Assembly (NCBI RefSeq): GCF_001418325.1
Contig: NZ_LIPN01000022.1
Span: forward strand, 1-46,245
Direction of reading: 5' to 3'
Length of the DNA: 46,245 nt
Origin: Streptomyces atriruber
GTDB lineage: Bacteria > Actinomycetota > Actinomycetes > Streptomycetales > Streptomycetaceae
Positions 33,797 through 41,362 of the stretch are shown one piece after another. A program made the translations under genes and the position numbers. The number at the start of each line of letters is the position of its first letter. The stretch's first letter is position 1. The notes under the pieces are model-generated. The model saw only the letters and a program-made list of their open reading frames with translations. It ran no database searches and was not told the DNA's origin.

Positions 33797-33855
33797 TCAG
33801 TTGATCTCGACATCGGCCGTGCGCCGGTCTCGCGCTGATCCCGAAGGAGTCGCTC

Positions 33856-35046
33856 ATGCGACATCCCCCACGCCTGTCACGCATGCTCGCCGTGCCGGTA
33901 GGCGTTCTTCTCACCATCGGTGGCCTCACCGCCGGTGGTCTCACCGCCCCGTCCGCCGTGTCCACGGCTGCCGCGGCCGGGCCCGCCGCGGCCGCCACCC
34001 CACCGGTCCTGCGCGCCGAGGGCAACAAGCTCGTCGACGCCGGGGGCGCCACCCGCCGTCTCCTCGGAGTCAACCGCTCCGGCGGCGAGTTCGCCTGCGT
34101 CCAGGGCCGGGGCATCTTCGACGGTCCCGTCGACGACGCCTCCGTCCGGGCCATCGCGGACTGGAAGGCCAACGCCGTACGCATCCCCCTCAACGAAGAG
34201 TGCTGGCTGGGCACCGACAACATCGCCCCCCGCTACGGCGGCGCCGCCTACCGGGCCGCGATCGACGACCTGGTCCAGCGCGTCCAACGGCACGGCATGA
34301 CCCCGATCGTCGAACTCCACTGGTCCCACGGCCAGTACACCGGCAACTCGGCGGGCTGCGCCGACGTCCACGCGAGCTGCCAGAAGCCGATGCCGAACGC
34401 CCGGTACACCCCGGCGTTCTGGACCTCGGTCGCGACCGCGTACAAGAACGACCCCGAGGTCGTCCTCGACCTCTTCAACGAGCCCTATCCGGACCGGGCG
34501 ACCCCCACCACCGCCGAGGCCTGGGCCTGCTGGCGGGACGGCGGCACCTGCCCCGGCATCGGCTACGAGGTCGCCGGCATGCAGGACCTCCTGGACGCGG
34601 TGCGTGCGACCGGCGCGAAGAACCTCGTCCTCGCGGCGGGCATCGCCTACGCGAACGACCTCAGCGGCTGGCTGCGGTACGCGCCCCACGACCCGGCGGG
34701 CAATCTCGCCGCGGCCTGGCACATCTACAACTTCAACACCTGCTCCGACGAGGCGTGCTGGGACCGCACCCTCGCGCCCGTCGCCGCCGAAGTCCCGCTC
34801 GTCGCGGGCGAGATCGGCGAGAACACCTGCGCCCACGGGTTCATCGACCGCGTCATGAAGTGGTTCGACGACCGCGGGCTCTCCTACCTCGGCTGGACCT
34901 GGAACGCCTGGGACTGCTCATCGGGTCCGGCCCTCATCAGCTCCTACGACGGCACGCCCACCCCGTTCGGCAGCGGGCTGCGCGACCACTTGCGCGCCCT
35001 CGACGCCCGAGCCCTCGACACCCGAGAGGAAACGACCACATCATGA
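33856..35046 (+). CDS. Secreted GH5 cellulase (endo-beta-1,4-glucanase)
   Basis: 396-residue exported glycoside hydrolase family 5 enzyme cleaving internal beta-1,4-glucosidic bonds. Signal peptide about residues 1-41 (MRHPPRLSRMLAVPVGVLL then Ala-rich to AAAAG). Catalytic acid/base is Glu209 in the DLFNEPYP motif and nucleophile Glu319 in VAGEIGEN; WHIYNFNTC and WTWNAWDC line the cleft. No cellulose-binding module is attached. GAAGGAG ribosome-binding site before ATG 33856. The stop overlaps the GH6 ATG, so both cellulases are made together under a CebR-type operator. Confidence 0.92.
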   Translation: MRHPPRLSRMLAVPVGVLLTIGGLTAGGLTAPSAVSTAAAAGPAAAATPPVLRAEGNKLVDAGGATRRLLGVNRSGGEFACVQGRGIFDGPVDDASVRAIADWKANAVRIPLNEECWLGTDNIAPRYGGAAYRAAIDDLVQRVQRHGMTPIVELHWSHGQYTGNSAGCADVHASCQKPMPNARYTPAFWTSVATAYKNDPEVVLDLFNEPYPDRATPTTAEAWACWRDGGTCPGIGYEVAGMQDLLDAVRATGAKNLVLAAGIAYANDLSGWLRYAPHDPAGNLAAAWHIYNFNTCSDEACWDRTLAPVAAEVPLVAGEIGENTCAHGFIDRVMKWFDDRGLSYLGWTWNAWDCSSGPALISSYDGTPTPFGSGLRDHLRALDARALDTREETTTS

Positions 35047-36410
35047 GCCGCACACCCCACAGATCACGCACCCTCCTGCTCGCCCTCGCCACGGCGCTCG
35101 CCGTGAGCGGCGGCACCGCCGTGGCGCTCGCCGGTGACACCAGCGCCACACCCGCGGCCGCTGCCGCCGCCCGCGTCGACAACCCCTACGCGGGCGCCAA
35201 GGTCTACGTGAACCCGGAGTGGAAGGCGAGGGCCGACGCCGAACCGGGCGGCAGCCGGATCTCCGGACAGCCGACCGGTGTCTGGCTCGACCGGATCGCC
35301 GCGATCGAGGGCGCGGGCAGCACGATGGGCCTGCGCGACCACCTGGACGCGGCACTCCGACAAGGCGCAGGCGTCGTCCAGTTAGTCATCTACAACCTGC
35401 CGGGCCGGGACTGCGCGGCCCTCGCCTCCAACGGCGAGCTCGGCCCCACCGAGATCGACCGGTACAAGACGGAGTACATCGACCCGATCGCGCAGATCCT
35501 CGCCGACGCGAAGTACGCGAACCTCCGCATCGTCACGACCGTCGAGATCGACTCGCTGCCCAACCTCGTCACCAACACCTCGGGACGCCCCACCGCGACC
35601 CCCGAGTGCGATGTGATGAAGGCCAACGGCAACTACGTGAAGGGCGTCGGCTACGCCCTGAACAAGCTCGGCGCCGTCCCGAACGTCTACAACTACGTGG
35701 ACGCGGGCCACCACGGCTGGATCGGCTGGGACGACAACTTCGCCGCCTCCGCGCAGGTCTTCCACCAGGCGGCGACCGCCGAGGGCAGCACGGTCGACAA
35801 GGTGCACGGCTTCATCACCAACACGGCCAACTACAGCGCGCTGAAGGAGGAGAACTTCAGGATCGGCAACACGGTCAACGGCCGTTCGGTGCGCGAGTCC
35901 AAGTGGGTCGACTGGAACCGCTACACCGACGAACTCTCCTTCGCCCAGGCCTTCCGCGGCCAGCTGGTCTCCGCCGGTTTCCGCTCCGACATCGGCATGC
36001 TGATCGACACGAGCCGCAACGGCTGGGGAGGCACCGCCCGCCCCGCCCAGCCCGGCCCGACGACGGACGTGGACTCCTATGTCAACGGCGGCCGTTACGA
36101 CCGCCGCGTCCACGTCGGCAACTGGTGCAACCAGTCGGGCGCGGGCCTCGGCGAACGGCCGAAGGCGGCGCCCGCGGCGGGAATCGACGCCTACGTCTGG
36201 ATGAAGCCGCCGGGGGAGTCCGACGGCGCGAGCAAGGAGATCCCGAACGACGAGGGCAAGGGGTTCGACCGGATGTGCGACCCCACCTACGAAGGGAACG
36301 TGCGCAACAACTACAGCAGGTCCGGTGCGCTGCCCGACGCGCCGCTCTCCGGACACTGGTTCTCGGCGCAGTTCCAGGAGCTCATGAAGAACGCGCACCC
36401 GAAGCTGTAG
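35043..36410 (+). CDS. Secreted GH6 cellulase (cellobiohydrolase/endoglucanase)
   Basis: 455-residue exported glycoside hydrolase family 6 enzyme acting by inversion on cellulose. Signal peptide about residues 1-43. GH6 signatures are seen in VIYNLPGRDCAALASNGEL (catalytic acid region), VYNYVDAGHHGWIGW and DAYVWMKPPGESDG. No carbohydrate-binding module is present, unlike many Streptomyces GH6 exoglucanases. Codon 114 is TTA (35382-35384), which in Streptomyces needs the bldA tRNA. ATG 35043 overlaps the GH5 stop by ATGA. A terminator follows 28 nt after the stop. Confidence 0.93.
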   Translation: MSRTPHRSRTLLLALATALAVSGGTAVALAGDTSATPAAAAAARVDNPYAGAKVYVNPEWKARADAEPGGSRISGQPTGVWLDRIAAIEGAGSTMGLRDHLDAALRQGAGVVQLVIYNLPGRDCAALASNGELGPTEIDRYKTEYIDPIAQILADAKYANLRIVTTVEIDSLPNLVTNTSGRPTATPECDVMKANGNYVKGVGYALNKLGAVPNVYNYVDAGHHGWIGWDDNFAASAQVFHQAATAEGSTVDKVHGFITNTANYSALKEENFRIGNTVNGRSVRESKWVDWNRYTDELSFAQAFRGQLVSAGFRSDIGMLIDTSRNGWGGTARPAQPGPTTDVDSYVNGGRYDRRVHVGNWCNQSGAGLGERPKAAPAAGIDAYVWMKPPGESDGASKEIPNDEGKGFDRMCDPTYEGNVRNNYSRSGALPDAPLSGHWFSAQFQELMKNAHPKL

Positions 36411-36438
36411 GGCGCGCCGGGAACAGCTGAACCACACA

Positions 36439-36470
36439 GGGGTGGGCCGGGCTCCGTCCGGCCCACCCTC
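36439..36470 (+). terminator. Hairpin terminator after the cellulase operon
   Basis: Perfect 11-bp stem GGGTGGGCCGG / CCGGCCCACCC (36440-36450 and 36458-36468), 7-nt loop, extendable by one G-T pair, 28 nt after the GH6 stop. Confidence 0.85.
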
Positions 36471-36498
36471 CGGGGGCGAGGGGAGCCGAAGTGCGGTG

Positions 36499-36512
36499 TC
36501 GAAGCGCTTCGA
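36499..36512. promoter_or_regulatory. TCGAAGCGCTTCGA operator upstream of the LacI gene
   Basis: Perfect 14-bp palindrome, 16 bp when flanking G and C are counted (36498-36513), with the central CG typical of LacI-family operators. It lies just upstream of the predicted -35 of the LacI gene and is repeated exactly at 30697 and 40480. Confidence 0.7.
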
Positions 36513-36520
36513 CAGGTCCC

Positions 36521-36549
36521 TGGACAGGTCATGCCCACCCCTTTAGGGT
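36521..36549 (+). promoter_or_regulatory. Predicted promoter of the LacI gene
   Basis: TGGACA (36521-36526) and TAGGGT (36544-36549) are spaced exactly 17 nt, giving a start near 36556 and a leader of about 54 nt ending in GGAGGAG before ATG 36610. Confidence 0.55.
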
Positions 36550-36609
36550 CGGTGGGCGATCCGCGTCGATGCGGTTCGCCCCCGAGCCGCAGAGTCGGAG
36601 GAGCCCTCC

Positions 36610-37632
36610 ATGGTGACCCTAGCCGAGGTAGCCAGGCACGCCGGGGTCTCGGCCAGCACGGTCAGCTATGTGCTCAGCGGCAAGCGCTCGATCTCCCGCG
36701 GCACCCGCGACCGCGTGGAGCGCTGCATCGAGGAGCTCGGCTACCACCCGAACGCGGGCGCCCGCGCCCTGGCGAGCGCCAAGTCCGACGTCATCGCGCT
36801 GATGATGCCGCTGCGCACCGACATGTACGCGCCGGTGATGATGGAGATCGCGCTCGCGGTCACCACGACGGCCCGGACCTACGGGTACGACGTGCTGCTG
36901 CTCACCGGCGCGGAGGGACCGGCCGCCGTCCGCCGCGTCACCGGCAGCGGCATCGCCGACGCCATGATCCTCATGGACGTCGAACTCGACGACGAGCGGC
37001 TGCCGTTGCTGCGCGCGGGCGACCGGCCCGCCGCCCTGATCGGCCTCCCCGCCGACACCGAAGGACTGGCCTGCGTGGACCTCGACTTCGCGGCGACGGG
37101 CGCGCTGTGCGCGGAGCACCTGGCCGGGCTCGGACACCGCGAGATCGTCCTCATCGGCGAGGCGCCCGCCGTGTACGAGCGCCACACCGGTTTCGCCGAG
37201 CGCACCCTGGACGGACTCCGGTCCCGCGCGGGCGAGTTGGGGCTTCGACTGCTGCACCGCCCCAGCGACGGCGGCTATGACGCGATGGCGATGACGCTCG
37301 CCCGCATCTTCGACGAACGGCCCGGCACCACGGGCTTCGTCGTCCAGAACGAATCGGCCGTCGAGCCGCTGCTCGCGCTGTTGCGCCGCCAGGGCCGTGC
37401 GGTTCCCGAGGACGTCTCGGTGCTGGCGATCTGCCCCGACCAGGTCGCGGTCGGGGCGTCCGTGCGGCTGACGTCGGTCTCGGTTCCTGCGCGGGAGATG
37501 GGGCGCCGGGCGGTGGAGCGGATCGTCGCCAGGCTGGCGGCGCGCGGCACGGACGGGGTCGAACTCATCGCCCCCGAACTGACGGTGAGGGCGAGCACGG
37601 GGCCTGCCCCGCACTCGCCCCCGACACGGTGA
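36610..37632 (+). CDS. LacI-family transcriptional regulator
   Basis: 340-residue sugar-responsive repressor. The N-terminal HTH (about residues 2-50, VTLAEVARHAGVSASTVSYVLSGK and the hinge YHPNAGARALAS) is complete, followed by the periplasmic-binding-protein-like effector domain (DVIALMMPL, CVDLDFAATGALCAEHL, GFVVQNESAV, SVLAICPDQ). Adjacent to cellulase and chitinase genes, it may control local polysaccharide genes, but the box in front of it (TCGAAGCGCTTCGA) differs from the CebR box upstream of the cellulases. Autoregulation through that box is likely. It ends 28 nt from the convergent chitinase gene. Confidence 0.92.
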   Translation: MVTLAEVARHAGVSASTVSYVLSGKRSISRGTRDRVERCIEELGYHPNAGARALASAKSDVIALMMPLRTDMYAPVMMEIALAVTTTARTYGYDVLLLTGAEGPAAVRRVTGSGIADAMILMDVELDDERLPLLRAGDRPAALIGLPADTEGLACVDLDFAATGALCAEHLAGLGHREIVLIGEAPAVYERHTGFAERTLDGLRSRAGELGLRLLHRPSDGGYDAMAMTLARIFDERPGTTGFVVQNESAVEPLLALLRRQGRAVPEDVSVLAICPDQVAVGASVRLTSVSVPAREMGRRAVERIVARLAARGTDGVELIAPELTVRASTGPAPHSPPTR

Positions 37633-37660
37633 CCGCCGGACCACCGGTCGCAGCCGTCCG

Positions 37661-39394
37661 CTAGGGAAGGCTGTGCACCTTGGGGCCGACCGCGTTCGAC
37701 CACGCGTGGCCCGCCGTCGCGTCCCAGTTCGTCGACCACGTCATGGCGCCGCGCAGTCCCGGGTACGTCTTCGACGGCTTGAAGGAGCCGCAGCCGGTAC
37801 CGCGGGTCAGGCAGTCCAGGGCGTTGTTCACGACCGACGGGGCCACGTAACCGCTGCCCGCGCCGCGTGTGGACGCCGGGACGCCGATGCCGACCTGCGA
37901 CGGGTCGAGGCCGCCCTCCAGCTGGATGCAGGCGAGCGCGGTCAGGAAGTCCACGCTGCCCTGGCTGTAGACCTTTCCGTCGCAGCCGAGCATCGAACCG
38001 CTGTTGTAGTACTGCATGTTGACGACCGTGAGGATGTCCTTGACGTTCAGCGCCGTCTGGAAGTAGCCGCCGGACGTGGACTGCATGTCGATGGTCTGCG
38101 GCGCCATCGTGAGCACCAGCTTCGAGCCCGCCTTCGCGGCGAGCTGGCGCAGCGCCTTCGTCATGTAGGTGGGGTTGAGGCCGTTCTCCAGGTCGATGTC
38201 GACGCCGTCGAAGCCGTACTCCTGCATCAGCGCGTAGGCGCTGTTCGCGAACGCCGTCGCGGAGGCGTCACTGTTGACCGAGATGGTGCCCTTCTCGCCG
38301 CCGACCGAGAGGATCACGGACTTGCCCGCGGCGTGCTTCGCGGCGATGTCCGCCTTGAAGTCGGCGGTGGAGGAGTAGCCGACGGCAGGGTCCAGATTGA
38401 AGGTGATCTGGCCCGGCGTGGTGGTGGCGTCGGCGAAGGAGACGGCGATGATGTCGTACTGCGACGACACGTCCCGCAGCTTCTGCACGGTCGCGCCGTT
38501 GTTGAAGTTCTGCCAGTAGCCGGTCAGCGCGTGCTTGGGCACGGTGCCGCCGTCCCCGCCACCGCCCTTGCCGGTCCGCGCGGACACCGCCGTCGACTTC
38601 GCGGACTCGCCGGCCGCGTTCGAGGCGCTCACCTGGAAGCTGTACGTGGTCTCCGGAGTGAGGCCGGTGACGGTCGTGGAGGCGCCGCTGGTCGAGGCGA
38701 CCTTCGTGCCGTCGCGGTAGACGGTGTAGGCGGTGGCCGTGGACACCGGTGTCCAGGACAGGTCCACCGAGGTGGAGGTCGTCGTGCCCGCCGCGAGGCC
38801 GGACGGTACGGCCGGGATCTCCACCGGGTCGGTGCCGCCGCCCCCGTCGGGCCCGAAGACGTTCACGTCGTCCACGTAGTACGCGCTCTGTCCGTACCAG
38901 CCGTGGGTGTACACGGTGACCGACGTGGTGTTCGCGCCGGTCGTGAAGCTGGTGGAGAGCTGCTGCCAGGCCGAGTTGCCCGGCGTCCAGGTCGACACGT
39001 CGGTGGTGCCGGTGCCGCGGGCGCCGAGGTAGGCGTAGCTGCCCTGCACCCAACTGCTCAGCTTGTACGTCGAGTTGGGCTTCACCTTGACGACCTGGGA
39101 GCACTCGGCGGTGCCCTGGCCCGACGGGGTGGCCTTCAGCGCCTTCGTGCCGCCGTGCACGGGGGACGTGACGGCGGCGCCGCTGCCCGCGGCACAGGTC
39201 CAGTTGCTCAGGTCCGATTCGAACCCGGCGTTCTTGGCGACGTTGACGTCCGCCTGGACGTTCGTCGCTCCGGCGTCCGCCGACTGCGCGGGCGCGGCGA
39301 GCGCGGTGACGGCGAGTGCGCTTGCCGCACCGACGGCGATCACCGCGCCGAATCTCCGGCGGAAGCCGGGTCTGCCCTGACGTACACGGTCCAC
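37661..39394 (-). CDS. Secreted GH18 chitinase with N-terminal carbohydrate-binding and fibronectin type III domains
   Basis: 577-residue exported chitinase hydrolysing beta-1,4-N-acetylglucosamine polymers. Signal peptide about residues 1-38; beta-sandwich carbohydrate-binding module about 48-175 (NAGFESDLSNWTCAA to YYVDDVNVFG); FnIII about 187-270 (PAVPSGLAAGTTTSTSVDLSW); GH18 catalytic domain about 285-577 with the motif DGVDIDLE and catalytic Glu403, plus SVGG and MQYYNS substrate-site segments. GTG 39394 with GGAGG upstream sets the start. A DasR-type box and a perfect TTGACA -35 precede it. Confidence 0.94.
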   Translation of the reverse strand: MDRVRQGRPGFRRRFGAVIAVGAASALAVTALAAPAQSADAGATNVQADVNVAKNAGFESDLSNWTCAAGSGAAVTSPVHGGTKALKATPSGQGTAECSQVVKVKPNSTYKLSSWVQGSYAYLGARGTGTTDVSTWTPGNSAWQQLSTSFTTGANTTSVTVYTHGWYGQSAYYVDDVNVFGPDGGGGTDPVEIPAVPSGLAAGTTTSTSVDLSWTPVSTATAYTVYRDGTKVASTSGASTTVTGLTPETTYSFQVSASNAAGESAKSTAVSARTGKGGGGDGGTVPKHALTGYWQNFNNGATVQKLRDVSSQYDIIAVSFADATTTPGQITFNLDPAVGYSSTADFKADIAAKHAAGKSVILSVGGEKGTISVNSDASATAFANSAYALMQEYGFDGVDIDLENGLNPTYMTKALRQLAAKAGSKLVLTMAPQTIDMQSTSGGYFQTALNVKDILTVVNMQYYNSGSMLGCDGKVYSQGSVDFLTALACIQLEGGLDPSQVGIGVPASTRGAGSGYVAPSVVNNALDCLTRGTGCGSFKPSKTYPGLRGAMTWSTNWDATAGHAWSNAVGPKVHSLP

Positions 39395-39461
39395 GGGGTG
39401 CCTCCAGGAAGAGGTGAAGAGCGGAAGTGAACGACGGTGGCCACCGCTGCTGTGCGCATAG

Positions 39462-39475
39462 TTGGTCCAGACCAA
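39462..39475. promoter_or_regulatory. DasR-responsive element (dre) upstream of the chitinase gene
   Basis: TTGGTC-CA-GACCAA matches the TGGTCTAGACCA core of dre sites at 11 of 12 positions. DasR is the GntR-family N-acetylglucosamine regulator that controls chitinase genes in Streptomyces. Confidence 0.85.
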
Positions 39476-39481
39476 TAAGGC

Positions 39482-39487
39482 TGTCAA
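39482..39487 (-). promoter_or_regulatory. -35 element of the chitinase promoter
   Basis: Minus-strand TTGACA, a perfect -35, immediately upstream of the dre site so that the regulator would sit between -35 and -10. The -10 is ambiguous (TATGCG at 39455-39460 has a 21-nt spacing). Confidence 0.5.
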
Positions 39488-39531
39488 GGCCTTTGGAGAG
39501 ATGAACGTTGCCTGGCGTCCGGCCACGCAGA

Positions 39532-39564
39532 GGTGCCCGGTCGCGGATGTCGCGGCCGGGCACC
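39532..39564 (-). terminator. Hairpin terminator after the snapalysin-like gene
   Basis: Stem GGTGCCCGG (39532-39540) / CCGGGCACC (39556-39564), extended inward by a T-G pair and CGCG/CGCG to a 14-bp stem with a 5-nt loop, 25 nt past the stop of the minus-strand protease gene. Confidence 0.8.
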
Positions 39565-39588
39565 CGTGTGCAGAGGTCTTCCGTGTGG

Positions 39589-40170
39589 CTAGGACGCGTC
39601 CACCACCAGGTGGCCGTCGGCCGGAGTGCGTGACGCGGCGCCGTTCGCGTAGAAGCGCTCGACGCGGGCCTGTTCGGCCGCGTCGGGCACCGCGTTCTTG
39701 CAGCTGATGCCGCCGGTGGAGCCCGACATCAGCTGGGAGCACGGGCCGGGCTTGGTGTCGGGCAGGCCCAGGTTGTGGCCGATCTCATGGGCGGCGATGC
39801 GGGTCTTGTCGTACCCCTGGTCGACCGCCTGGCTGCCGAGTTCGACGCGGCCGCGGCCACCCGGCCGGACCGGGCCGATGGTGGCCTGCGGCCAGCCGGT
39901 GGTGGCCACGATCTGGATCTCGGCCCGGGTGCCGGGCTGGGCCTTGGCCAGCTTGACGTTGTCCACGTTGGTGTTCCACGAGGCGACTCCGGCGGCGATC
40001 GCCGTCTCCCAGCCCCTGGCCTGGCTGTCGTCGTACCGGAGTGTCACCACGGCGGATGCGCTCTCGGCCGCGACCGTGTCCGGGGTGGACACGGCGTTCG
40101 CCGCCGGTGCCATGGTCAGGGCGGCCGCCGTGGTCGCGATGGCTATGGCCAGCCGTCTGAAGTGCAGCAT
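39589..40170 (-). CDS. Snapalysin-like secreted zinc metalloprotease (peptidase family M7)
   Basis: 193-residue exported neutral protease. Signal peptide about residues 1-27 (MLHFRRLAIAIATTAAALTMAPAANA). The zinc motif HEIGHNLGLPD gives two His ligands and the Asp third ligand that is typical of snapalysins, and the catalytic Glu. Two downstream Cys (PGPCSQL, GGISCKN) probably form the conserved disulfide. ATG 40170 has AAAGGA upstream; an in-frame ATG 51 nt earlier lacks it. The LysR activator gene usually found beside snpA is not present next to it. Confidence 0.92.
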   Translation of the reverse strand: MLHFRRLAIAIATTAAALTMAPAANAVSTPDTVAAESASAVVTLRYDDSQARGWETAIAAGVASWNTNVDNVKLAKAQPGTRAEIQIVATTGWPQATIGPVRPGGRGRVELGSQAVDQGYDKTRIAAHEIGHNLGLPDTKPGPCSQLMSGSTGGISCKNAVPDAAEQARVERFYANGAASRTPADGHLVVDAS

Positions 40171-40612
40171 CGTTGTCCTTTCGGGTGTGGGGGTATGCGG
40201 GGACTCGATTCCGTTTGGCATCGAGAGGGGGTGCGGCCGATCTCCGGCCGAGGGTCAAGTGCATTCCTCTGGTGGCCCAACTACCGCTGAGTAAAAGGGA
40301 ATTGGCAGAGGTTGACGCCTGCACATGACGGTACATCGTCAAGTGCCTGCGGTGTCGCCCCTGGCTCCACATTGCGTCAACTCCTCATCAGGCTGCGCAT
40401 GTCTGCTCTGGTGGAGGATGTGGATGGGGCATCCGTCCTCGCGCGGTTGGCGGATGTGAACGCCATCAAACGCGGAGCATCGAAGCGCTTCGAAGGTTGT
40501 CTCTTCCGCGCCTTCCGCTGATGTGCCCGCCGCCCGCCGAGGGCCCCACGTGACCGAGTACGCGGTTGCCGCCGGTGCGGCGAAGGTTGCCGCGGGGAGG
40601 TGACGCGGACCG
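40171..40612. other. Intergenic region between the protease and the sigma-factor remnant
   Basis: About 440 nt with no supported gene. Small open frames here lack ribosome-binding sites and family features. It holds the protease promoter (not clearly resolved) and the palindrome at 40480-40493. Confidence 0.5.
40480..40493. promoter_or_regulatory. Third copy of the TCGAAGCGCTTCGA palindrome
   Basis: Perfect 14-bp palindrome in non-coding DNA, about 120 nt before the sigma-factor remnant and about 310 nt from the divergent protease start. Same sequence as the site upstream of the LacI gene at 36610. Confidence 0.65.
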
Positions 40613-40848
40613 ATGTCCTCGATGCCGGAGGGGTTCGCTGGAGCGACGGACGCGGCGGCCGAGTGCCACGCCTTCTTCGAGCGGCGCTACGCCGAACTGT
40701 GCTGCCTCGCAGACCTGTTGACCGGTGACTCCGACGGCGCGGACGGCCTGGCGGCCGACGCGCTCCGCACGCTCTGGCACCGCAGGGATCGGGTGCGGGC
40801 CGCCGACCATCCGGTCGCGTATGCCAGGGGCGTCGTTGCGAACATGGC

Positions 40849-40878
40849 GCGCAGTCGCAGTCGCAGTCGCAGTCGCAG
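40849..40878 (+). repeat. Hexanucleotide tandem repeat (AGTCGC)
   Basis: Four to five tandem AGTCGC units encode Ser-Arg repeats inside the sigma-factor remnant, where the conserved family has a short variable linker. Likely a slippage site. Confidence 0.9.
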
Positions 40879-41035
40879 CGTCGTGCGCGAGCGACGCCGC
40901 ATCACGCTCTCCTGGTCGGGTCGCGACGAGGGCGTCGCGGACCCCGACGTACCGGCAGTCGTCGACGTGCGGGAAGTGCTGCGCGCGCTGCCCTTCCGCA
41001 AGCGGGCCTGCGTGGTCCTGCGGCACGCCAGGGAC

Positions 41036-41071
41036 GACGGTCACAACGGGCGCGACGGTCACGACGGGCGC
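41036..41071 (+). repeat. 18-bp tandem duplication
   Basis: Two units GACGGTCACAACGGGCGC and GACGGTCACGACGGGCGC differ at one base. The duplication lies exactly where sigma region 4 should start and accompanies the loss of that region. Confidence 0.9.
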
Positions 41072-41309
41072 GATGACACGCCCTGCGCGCGAAGCTGCGC
41101 GACGCGGGCCCATCGGTCCGACCGGGAGCGGATGTCGGCCCGCGTCGAGCGCGGCATGGCCGAGGGGAGAGGCCGGAGTAGCGCCCCAAGTCCACCCGCG
41201 CGGCGGGCGCGTCCTGACTGCGGGTGGTGGGCGCGACCGCCGCCGTGGCCGGGGTGATCGCCGTCGTCGGATACGGGGTGGCCGTTGCCCCGCGCGACGT
41301 ACCAGTGGC

Positions 41310-41359
41310 GGCACGGGAGTGCCCCCGTCGGCGGTGACCGGCGGGGGCACTCCCGTGCC
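41310..41359 (-). terminator. Strong hairpin terminator after the ABC/amidohydrolase operon
   Basis: Perfect 18-bp inverted repeat (41310-41327 and 41342-41359), loop 14 nt with further pairing possible. It begins 3 nt after the stop of the amidohydrolase gene. Confidence 0.9.
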
Positions 41360-41362
41360 CGT

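Larger units (their letters stand above)
33476..33855. other. Divergent regulatory region between the Cys-rich protein gene and the cellulase operon
   Basis: No gene is supported in these 380 nt. It contains a perfect CebR box (33604-33617), a 17-bp inverted repeat (33668-33708) and a degenerate CebR-like word (33783-33796), followed by the GAAGGAG ribosome-binding site of the GH5 gene. Confidence 0.7.
40613..41310 (+). pseudogene. Decayed SigE-family ECF sigma factor gene with downstream membrane-protein remnant
   Basis: The first about 115 codons resemble region 2 of SigE-family ECF sigma factors (AECHAFFERRYAELCCLADLLTGD, ADGLAADALRTLWHRRDRVRAADHPVAYARGVVANMARS) and continue to DVREVLRALPFRKRACVVLRHA, where region 4 should begin. 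Instead of region 4 there is an 18-bp tandem repeat and then frame breaks: KLRDAGPSVRPGADV (frame +2 relative to the start), RVERGMAEGRGRS (original frame) and a transmembrane-like VVGATAAVAGVIAVVGYG (frame +2). The original frame stops at 41257. No functional DNA-binding region 4 is encoded, so this is probably a pseudogene; sequencing error cannot be excluded. Confidence 0.65.

Noticed and set aside
40312..40521. Small plus-strand ORF of 69 codons covering the third palindrome
   Set aside because: No ribosome-binding site and no recognisable domain; lies in an otherwise regulatory region.
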